Below are positions 1-8,600 of a stretch of 11,814 nucleotides of DNA, piece after piece (the first letter of the stretch is position 1; each line of letters begins with the position of its first letter). The position numbers and the translations under genes are program-made. The notes under the pieces were generated by a model. It saw only the letters and a list, made by a program, of their open reading frames with translations, was not told where the DNA came from and did not search any database. This DNA is from Phoronis ovalis. Taxonomy: Eukaryota; Phoronida; Phoronidae. Location of the stretch: NCBI GenBank assembly GCA_028565635.1, contig JAOXYB010050024.1:1-11814 (forward strand), in the 5' to 3' direction.

Positions 1-1628
1 ATAATATTCCGAAGTTAGAACACCTTTCTCCAAGTTTAAAGGGGGGTGTCAGTCCCATACATTTCATTTTTGTAATAGTTTTATTTAATTTCAACATTTT
101 TTATTTATCCTTTAATATATCAAATCAGTTGCGTGCTCTCTCAAAATGAGCCTACACTAGATCGAGAGATCGATCGCTAACTAATATCTGTTTTAATGGT
201 ATGAATATACATGTAGATTGTGGACTGGGTCTAGTCTGGATATAGTTTATCTGCGTAGTTGCGTTTACGTTGCCAGGAATGCGAACTAGAATTCCAGATA
301 CTCGATCAATGTCTAGTATATAGACAAGTGTACACGCTCGAGTCAGCAAGTTTGTTAGTAATTATAGCAAATTATGCGAGGTCTCAAACAGTGGCTCGAG
401 TACACGGAAATGAACCTGAATGATGGAATTTAGACACGTGAGTGAGGGTTGAAAGATAAGGCAAGATACACTACACGATGACATTGACAGTCGACATTCC
501 TTTTTTTTTAGAAACGCTTGTCCAGCTTGTCGATTTCTCATAAGTAAACTGTTATTTGTATAATAGTATAAAAGAAGCATTTGCTGAGGTAATACTGGTT
601 AGCTACATGATTAAAATAAAAGACAACCAGTTTTAATTTAACTGATTTCAATGAGATGAACATAATAAATGCATTAGGATGGATTAATGATTATGTACAT
701 GTCATGGTCAATAAAAAGATTTCTACTATTTGATACACATTTCGATGCATACAGTATAGGCAATATACTCAGCTGTTGTGGAATTTACAATAGGAGATGA
801 AAAATTATCTGGAACGAGATATAATTTAAATGACATGTGGTTAGGGAAATGTATTGTGACGTATTAAGTGACAGAAATCTTGATAACAAGAAATATTAGA
901 CATGTTTATGTCAAGCCTGTACTTACATATATAACAACCAAAGTTGACATACTTTAGGAATTTATTAGGATGATTTAAATTTAAGTTAAAAGCACAATGT
1001 TAGTTATTTTTGAAAAGTTACAGTAATGGGTGCATAAGTGCATAATTAAAAGAGTGCTATTATTAATGAAATTGTTTTCTGAAATAATTCAATATTATAA
1101 ATGTTTACACGACTTTACTGTTTAAATTTCAAAAGGATATAATTTATTCAGCCTTAACTAAGCAAGTACAAAAGACTTTACAAGATGCATATATTTTGGC
1201 GGCCATATTGGATTTGGACTAGACTAAATGACATGCTGCAACAACTTTGCTGCAGCAACTCAACTCAGCTAAGGTGTAGTTTATGAAAGTTTAATCGTAA
1301 TGACGTCTTATTATGTGACTGCATGCTTCCTGCTTTTTTGTCCATTTCTTATAACATAGCTATGAATTATGAGATTTGCGATTCAGAAGATGAAAGTGTT
1401 AGCACGAAATATTTATTGATATTCGTATGTACATGTTAAAGAGGCACCCTAAATTCCGTCATATTCCTTTTGCTCGTTGCACAAAGCCAACATTTTAAAT
1501 GTTACACCTAAAACAGCCACCTGTTTGCCTTAAGGCAACTGCCTTGAGGGACAGCTTTAAGCTCGGGTGGATAAACTTAAAAACAGCAAGAAGTTTTGAC
1601 TACTTTAACTATTTTACCTGAATAGATG
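1..1628. other. AT-rich intergenic DNA, no gene seen
   Basis: No coding island was recognised. Small details: a 13-base direct repeat TGCTGCARCAACT at 1234-1246 and 1248-1260; a CRE-like TGACGTCT at 1301-1308, which may be chance; and a GCCTTAAGGC palindrome at 1527-1536. Minus-strand open frames at 152-349 and 362-580 lack recognisable features. Confidence 0.5.
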
Positions 1629-1958
1629 TATAACTCCGATATAAAGCACAACAATAATTTGTCTGTCTACAGTCGGGCGTGTGTGACATATACAGATACA
1701 AAAATGTTATCACAAATACTGTAAGTGTTCACAAAAGATCAAAAGCATGCTGCAACAAGTTATTTCTTTTATGTAATAAAATGAGAAACTTATATTTACA
1801 AAATGATCTAGACTAAAACATTCATATGAGAACAGTGTGTGGGCGAATAGTACGACAGCAGACTTCATGTAGGCAACCTTATTTCTGCGTTAATTGCATA
1901 GCTCACTCAATTTGAACAATATCATAACTTGTAATACAAAACCAAGGCTATTGCTGCC
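1629..1958. repeat. Diverged repeat, copy A
   Basis: This shares ordered blocks with 2881-3497: TATAACTC, TCGGGC-TGTGTGACATA, GATCTAGAC, GTGTGTGGGCGA, CAGCAG, CTTATTTCTG, CACTCAATTT, and AAAACCA followed by TATTGCTGC. Order and orientation are conserved over about 330 bases, so this is true homology and not composition. No open frame is conserved between copies. The family is unrecognised. Confidence 0.6.
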
Positions 1959-2880
1959 ATAAGACAATTTTTTGTTACAGTAGTGTAATTACATTAATTT
2001 GGCAAGTTTGCAAAATACTGAAAATATTTATTTATTTCATTCAGGTTTTTGTATATTGGTATCTCATTTTATTTATTTTTAAAAATCGACTGTGAAAATG
2101 TTGCTCGCTGATAACATTTCACATTTTAAAAATACACCTAGTAATATCCGGCGTATGAAATATTTGTTCTTATACAATAAAATAAGAAGAAACTTATATT
2201 TTGATCGGATCTAGAAAAACACATTCCTTAAATTATGTTTGTAAAAGAATTATTATTCAAGCTCAAACAAAAATAGTATTTCCTCCACCAAAATATTTTG
2301 TTTATTATTTCGTACAACAGTTTGTCTGTCATCTCTTTTTATTCGAATTATCTCCAAAGCGTGCTTTGTTGAATATTAAATTATGCAAGTTATATTTAGT
2401 TATATTGATATTCTATTATGGTGTACATGCTACTACAATAGGAGGACCATGTTATAATTAGTGTATATCCTTTTGCAGGCCATTATGTGACAAACTACGC
2501 ATTTGATGTAATCAAATACTTAATATACCTTTATTCAAGAACAAAAGAATTTCACATTCTCACGATACAGGAGTGTGTAAAAATAAACTGCACTAAAGAC
2601 GGATATATCTTTAATAACATTTGGAAACGGGTACATTATTAAAAAAGAGATAACAATAGATATATACATGAATACAGAAGTGTTTATATAAATTGAATAT
2701 ATAATTATCCTCGTTGCCGATCGAAAAATGACTGTTTCTTCTCTATAATTCACATTTTTTTTATTAAATATTAAGTTTATTTTTCATTTTAAAATGTTGT
2801 TCAGTTACCTAGATGTAGTAATAATAAAAAAAAATTGCTTTATGATTTACTTTAATTATACCGCGAAAAAATTACATTTA
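1959..2880. other. AT-rich spacer between repeat copies
   Basis: Apart from the partial copy B there is nothing recognisable. A plus-strand open frame at 2201-2461 and a minus-strand one at 2535-2753 have low-complexity, hydrophobic AT-driven composition and no domain. Confidence 0.5.
2100..2226. repeat. Diverged repeat, partial copy B
   Basis: The best-matching part is 2165-2226, with AATAAAAT, GAAACTTATATTT, GATCTAGA-like and ACATTC blocks in the same order as 1765-1830 of copy A. The left part is weaker. It is probably a partial or strongly decayed member of the same family. Confidence 0.45.
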
Positions 2881-3497
2881 GCATAACTCGAATAAAAAGC
2901 ATAATAAAAACGTGCCTTATCTATTTAAAATCGGGCTTGTGTGACATACTTGTGGTTTTGTGGACAAATGATCTGGCATATCAAAAAATGCTAAAAAAAG
3001 TGTTATCGCAAATTTTGAAAATGTATTCCACATTAAATTATCTCTTTCATGTAACAACATGGGAAAGTTATCTTTTCACTGATCTAGACAAACACATTCG
3101 TAGGAAAATTGTGTGTGGGCGATCGTAAATGGTAATGCAGCAGTATTTTGGTCGATTCTCAATCATACAACAAACATGTGTTACTCTGTATGGTGGCCCT
3201 GAGCTACTGTCGTGTTGTCGACTTGTAAAAAAACAACACGGCAATCTTACTATAGAATGTCGTGTTGTCGAGATGTTTGCAAGCGCAAATCGACAACACA
3301 ACATTTCGTACTGAATTGTCGTGTTGTCGAGTTGTCGACTTGTTTTTTACAAGTCGACAACACGACAGTAGCACAGAGCCACCATACTTATTAGCTTATT
3401 TCTGTTTATAGTAGTAAAATTCACTCAATTTCAAATATGCTTTAATGTGAAGTCACAAATACAGTAACTTAAATGTAAAACCAGGGATATTGCTGCT
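2881..3497. repeat. Diverged repeat, copy C, interrupted by a MITE
   Basis: This is homologous in block order to 1629-1958. Its extra length comes mostly from the 194-bp element at 3191-3384. Left of the insert it matches TCGGGCTTGTGTGACATA, GATCTAGACA and GTGTGTGGGCGA. Right of it, CTTATTTCTG, TTCACTCAATTT and GATATTGCTGC continue the alignment. Small open frames here (for example 2937-3128) are not shared with copy A and are not called. Confidence 0.6.
3191..3384. mobile_element. 194-bp palindromic MITE with TA flanks, nested in repeat copy C
   Basis: The ends are TGGTGGC and GCCACCA, with TA at 3189-3190 and 3385-3386 as a likely target duplication. The terminal arms of about 43 bases (3191-3233 and 3341-3384) match except for two substitutions and a length change in an A run. 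The whole element folds on itself around TTTGC-AAGC-GCAAA at 3276-3289. The motif TGTTGTCGA, or its complement, recurs in both orientations at least five times, and a second perfect hairpin sits at 3331-3361 (GTTGTCGACTTGT with its complement). A Tc1/mariner-type mobiliser is inferred from the TA only. Open frames inside are by-products of the palindrome. Confidence 0.82.
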
Positions 3498-4823
3498 TGG
3501 AAAGGTACTTATATTTGTACCGTTAACTGGGAATGTTCTCATGCTCGTTAATTCATTTTCATAACATCATGAAGAGCGGTAAAATAATCGGGCGAATCAT
3601 GAACGAGGTATTTGGTCGTTAAAGGGTAAATGAGTGAGATTTTAAAGCCAGAAACGAGCAATATGTATCCACTGAATTATGAATCGTAAAATGTTATCGA
3701 CAACGTAAACTCTGGTAAATAGTGAATCACAGCTTTGACGAATTTAGAGGCTAATGTGAATGCAATTAATGGTATATGTTTCAAGGACAAACAAAATGGA
3801 TTTTTCCCTCAGTATATGAAGTTTATTGTTGTGATCATTTTTCCATGCATTGTTCAAATATTGTTACATTGTTTTAAAAAAACAATAGTCCATCTGCATA
3901 TAATTATGAATAATTTGCAATGATATAATGTTGATTGGTTGAAATTAAAAATACTGAAAAATAATTAGCTTGTCATTTTTATGAATATGTGATAGGGTAG
4001 CATATTGCTCATAATTACCTTTGTATATAATTTTTCTCTCTGAAAAACATACCAACAAGACAGGACATACAGGATAGTTTTACATTTCAGCTACCTAAAA
4101 AAAATAATTAGGAGTTTGGTTATTGCACCCATGGAAGTTAATTTTCATTTAAGGGCAATTTTTTGGCAAAATTTTATTAACATTGTACTTTTTTCATCAT
4201 GCATTATAGTGCTATAGATATCAAACAACAGGGATAGTGAAAATTACTGATACAATATACTGATTTTATGAAAGACTATCTAAAATTATGGTTTTACATA
4301 TATTGTTTGTAATAGAAGTGGAACTTTTGATGAATAGATTTGGAGCTAAACTATTTGAAGTAGGAATTGGCATGTGCAATGTCTGACAACTTGGTTAATC
4401 GCTTTTGAACGTAATCCAGAGCGTTCTGTTTTGAGTCCGGAACATTTATCCACGATAGCGGAGCATATATAGTTCAGACCCATAATATAAAGATATGTAA
4501 GCTATCAAGTTATCATATATCAGGAATCTAGCTAGTGTCTTATACGTAATCCCTTGAAACGGGTGAAAAACTTCTGAACATCTGAATTTTATAACTACAT
4601 CCTGACATATAAAACTTCAGCAAGCATCAAGTAACAACCCTGGTAAACGTGTAAAAATAGAGATACATCTGCTTACAAGTGGGTTCGTAAATGGGAAGCA
4701 TAAATGTACTGCATGTATGGCGTTTATTCAGATATTTGGTTTGCAGTTTCTAACATAAAATGTTTTTTTATTATTTTATGTTTTGCTTCCTTGTAATAGG
4801 CATAAACCTGTGCATAATGTATA
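3498..4823. other. AT-rich intergenic DNA upstream of the gene
   Basis: No gene was seen. A 10-bp hairpin, AACATAAAAT (4752-4761) with ATTTTATGTT (4773-4782), is present. A 62-codon open frame at 3735-3923 shows no recognisable domain. Confidence 0.5.
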
Positions 4824-4909
4824 GTGACATTATAGGGGCTTGACACAATCAATAAAACAACCAATCACAGTGAGGAAAGATATAAAAAATAACAGGCGTA
4901 TAATGTCAC
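4824..4909. repeat. Perfect 11-bp inverted repeat bracketing the promoter
   Basis: GTGACATTATA at 4824-4834 and its exact reverse complement TATAATGTCAC at 4899-4909 lie on either side of the CCAAT and TATA motifs. They could be paired binding sites for one regulator or chance. A further GTGACATCA at 4923-4931 shares the GTGACAT core. Confidence 0.5.
4859..4890 (+). promoter_or_regulatory. Candidate CCAAT/TATA core promoter of the ZP-like gene
   Basis: A CCAAT box (AACCAATCA) at 4859-4867 is followed by a TATA-like GATATAAAAAAT at 4879-4890. Transcription would be expected about 30 bases on, near 4910-4920. That is 150 bases before a consensus splice donor and about 650 bases before the start codon. 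The CCAAT-to-TATA spacing is shorter than usual, and in AT-rich DNA a TATA match alone is weak. Support comes from the combination and its position. Confidence 0.4.
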
Positions 4910-4910
4910 C

Positions 4911-5064
4911 GTGTTAACTGAAGTGACATCAGCCATGCAATGAATAGCTTTTGTACTGAAAGCGTATTGTTCACTTCGAAAGGGATAAGCTTATAAGTTC
5001 GAGAATCATATTCAAACTTTAGTTTGCCTTTGGCTTTTGAACTAAACAGAGAATTAGAAAAAGA
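4911..5064 (+). other. Candidate untranslated first exon
   Basis: The segment runs from the expected transcription start below the TATA box to a strong donor, AAGA|GTAAGTATG, with the intron starting at 5065. The left edge is only estimated from TATA spacing. No open frame is evident in it. It would be spliced to about 5538. Confidence 0.35.
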
Positions 5065-5537
5065 GTAAGTATGTTCAATTATGATACATCACAGGTAATC
5101 TGGTGCGAGTTTTTCAGCTTACACAATCAAGCAGAGAAGTGTACGTTGGGAGAAGTTCAATTTTTACTTAAATTTTAGGATATTTGTCGTTAATTCAGTG
5201 GGATTCGATCTAAAACCGCCGATATTATACATTTGCTATATATATGCTGCTTTACTGGTGAAAAAAAGATCGTAATCACTAATTTTGTTAAAATTAACAT
5301 ATTAAAATATGTTTAACATGAAATTAGAGAAGCAATTCATTTGCGCTTTAATTTGAGAATAGAGGAAAGTTCCTGGCGCTAGCATTTTTTAGTTACTAGG
5401 AGTACAATCTATGATTAAATTGCTTAGTATCCATTCACTTGAATCCCCTTGTTAAGTGTAAATTACTGAAATGTGATTTTGCTGGAATAATAAGGAGCGC
5501 AGGACATTTTGTTTCTAGATATAATGTACTGTTTCAG
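5065..5537 (+). other. Candidate 5' UTR intron
   Basis: The stretch starts GTAAGTATG and ends TACTGTTTCAG at 5537, both good consensus sites. Joining them would place the start codon 25 bases into the second exon. This is inferred from splice motifs only. Confidence 0.35.
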
Positions 5538-5562
5538 AGAACTAGGAGGAAAATAAAACAGA

Positions 5563-5601
5563 ATGTTGAAATTGTTAATCTGCCTTCTTGCAGCTGTTCA
5601 G
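5563..5601 (+). CDS. Coding exon 1: start codon and signal peptide core
   Basis: The exon encodes MLKLLICLLAAVQ, a short basic start followed by a hydrophobic core typical of a secretory signal. The ATG has A at -3, and an in-frame TAA sits four codons upstream (5551-5559 region), so no longer N-terminus is possible in this exon. It ends CAG|GTAAGA in phase 0. The exon probably begins further upstream at about 5538, after a TTTCAG acceptor, which would make 5538-5562 5' UTR. Confidence 0.75.
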
Positions 5602-8600
5602 GTAAGACATAATATGACATTTACTCCAAACTCTTATTAAAGATAAATGTATGTACGCATCTTGTAATTTTCATAATTTCATTTTGTTTGTACTCGTTAT
5701 AAGGCGTTACATGCTTTTATTACGTTCATATCAATACAGAATTGCGGTCAAGAAACAATGTTTAATGTGAAGATGACCGATGCATTTTTCTGATACCTTT
5801 ACCTAATCGCTTCTTGTAGCATGAAGCCTAACTAACAATGCAACGTTGAATTAAAATAGAACTTAAGTTATAGACCACGTTAATTCAAACGTTGCTGGAG
5901 ACATTCAAACGAATGGATATGTGAAGGATTTAATGATTTTAACTTTATATACTCTTTCCAGCTGAATATTATATTAGCTTTAGTATAATTTGAACCATTT
6001 GCATATTTATTTCGATTGCAGTAATCTTAACCACAAGCTTAGATATTTGTTGTAATAAATCTATTTTTTTATCACGTAAAGTAAAACAATTAAATATATA
6101 GGTCTAATAGGTACAATCATCTACCAAATTGTTGTCTAATCGTGATATTATCACCCCTTTGGAAAGACGTTTGGACGTAAGCACATATTTTGCCTAGATT
6201 AGACTATGAAATACAGTACAGTTATCATCATTTAGGAAGAAAGCAATTAAAGGCATATGAGAACATGTTGTACTCAATGTATTATTATTTTTACAATATT
6301 CCTTTTTTGGGAAATGTAAAAAACTAAATCTTACGCAATACTTACATGTGTAAAAAATAACCAAACATCTTTTATGCGTTTTCCATTTTTAAAAAAAATA
6401 TGAGGAAAATCATTAGTTTTGTATAAAAACAACCTGAAATGTGATAAATATTATTGATTACATCTTTAACCATTTTACAGTTTGCTGTAGTAACAACTTA
6501 AAAGTTGTTACTACCGCAAACTGATTATGTAAAAGAACACGTTTTATAAATTCTTGTTTTCCAGATTTACGATATACGCCATATTTTATTTTTTATTTTG
6601 TATTTTGCGGGTGTTTTTTAAGGTTTCTTATTTGATAAGACACTTGGATAAAAGAAGCAACATGTTGCTGCCCTCAGAAAAGTGTTTTTTGAGTCATATG
6701 CTAGATATGTTTTTTCTGTTATATTAGTCTTGAGTTCATCAAACAAATCTAATTTGTTGTATGTGTCGCTTTAGAATATTTTTGCAGAAAGAACACAAAA
6801 AATAAAACGCATATCATTAATTCATGGTATTTGGAAATTCTGTGTGTTCTGTTTCTGTGAAAATGTGCAGAATTTTATTTTAAGCTGCAATACATACTTA
6901 CATGCTATAAAGTAAGGATTTTAAGTTTGTGAATGTTTATTGGCGTGTGTAGAAGTTAGTGTATTACGATTTTAATGATAACAATAACTATGTGCCGTAC
7001 TAAAAAGTTCTTTTTATCTTCAGGGTGCAGCATCTGTTGGAACTGGTAAGTGTTAATCTAAAGTACGTTTTAATAAGTCACTTTTGTACTAACTTTCATG
7101 GGAAGATATATGCAGATATTGTATTGCATTTTCTATTTTCACTCTGTGCACCCACGTTTTTGTCTAAAATATCCTACAAGAAGTTGACGTGACAATTGCA
7201 AATTGATCGATTTCAAATTGCTTTTGTTCTTTACATAAATATATGCCTTTATATGGCTTTCTCTTTATATCGACTTTCAAAACTGTTGCAATCTCTTATG
7301 CTACCTTTGGCCTTTTCACACTATGATTTATATGTTAAACATTTATGAGTTACAGAAATCAGGTTCCACCCAGATTCATACATGTTTTTTATTCGTTTTT
7401 TAAGTATTTCACCAAATAAAAAATACAATAATATAGTTAATAAAATGTTCTAAAAGTTCACTGAAGAAATACTGCGCTCACGTTACACGCTGGTGCTATT
7501 TAGAAGAGGACCTATATAAGTGTTGTTGCAACAATGAATTACGTGCATAATTTATGTAACAAAAAATAATAAAAATAGTATTTCGAAGACCAAGAACTTC
7601 AAAAACAGTTTATTAATATTTCATTTATTCCTATTTTGTGTTTAATAGACAACATTTGTACCAAGTCAAGTAACTGCAGATTGCCCCGTTTTGTTCCTCT
7701 TTGGTGATTATACTACCGTAAAATCTTTACACTCAGCTAACAGGAATTGTATATACTTTATAAAATATCTGGAGTCAAAACTGAGCTAAAGTATATGAGA
7801 ATGAATCTTTTATTTGTTTGTATAAGAAACTTTCTGCTTTACGGTTAATATTTGAATATCCATCTATATTATTGGAATCTTATTTTGACATATTGGTGTG
7901 GAGATTTAAGAGTTACCGGTAGCTCTATATCTCTTGAACTTCTACTCCATAACCTATAGTGTGAAAACGTCCATATATACATTATTAAACATTCTGATTT
8001 AATTAATTTTTATAGCGACGTACCGATGTAATGCGGACGGTACTGTAGATTTCAAGTACGCCTTCGACCCAGCAAGTACGCCTACGGCAGCCAACGATCC
8101 TTTGCAGCATATCTACATCGTAGGGCAAGGAACCGATCCAAACTGTTTCATAACTGCTGGCGCCGCTGATCATACTGCTGGCTCTGTAGAATTAACCGGG
8201 GTACAATCTAACTTCGCTACAAATACGGCAACATGTGGTATTGTGGTATGTATTTAAAATATCAGGCCTACCTAACCAGCGCAGATTCGAACCGTCAATC
8301 AGCACTCGTGAACCATTCGAACCCTCTTTGGAAGGTTTCGCACCGAAATTCCTGCAATTCCGGAGCTGTTCGAGTCTCCAAAAATCGGTTTGAGTTTCTG
8401 GCAACTTACGAATCCTCGAAAATGACGGTTCGAGTAGCATGAATTTCGGTGGGAAACCCGGAAAAAGGGCTCGAATGGTAGGAAACAGGTTCGCGAGTGC
8501 GGATTGACGGTTCGAGTTTACGCTGGTAACGTAGGCCTGAGTGTGAAGTGTGAGTACATTGTTAAAGTCATACTCGTTACCTTAATAAAGTATTACGACA

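Noticed and set aside
1-60. Similarity of the left edge G-run and TTTCATT to the right edge of the window
   Set aside because: The shared stretches are too short and interrupted to support a common repeat.
1301-1308. CRE-like TGACGTCT as a regulatory site
   Set aside because: It is a single short motif with no adjacent gene, expected by chance.
2201-2461. 86-codon plus-strand open frame as a gene
   Set aside because: It overlaps repeat copy B, has AT-driven composition and no domain, signal or conservation between repeat copies.
3068-3394. Three overlapping open frames on both strands
   Set aside because: They cross the palindromic MITE, whose repeated motif lacks stops in some frames; no protein feature is visible.
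5190-5235. Possible repeat shared with 10671-10735 (ATTCAGTGGG and CATTTGC blocks)
   Set aside because: Only about ten consecutive bases match and the rest does not align convincingly.
8192-8442. Opposing open frames on both strands as genes
   Set aside because: They lie over the end of exon 3 and the inverted-repeat element; the palindrome and the antisense of the real exon explain them.
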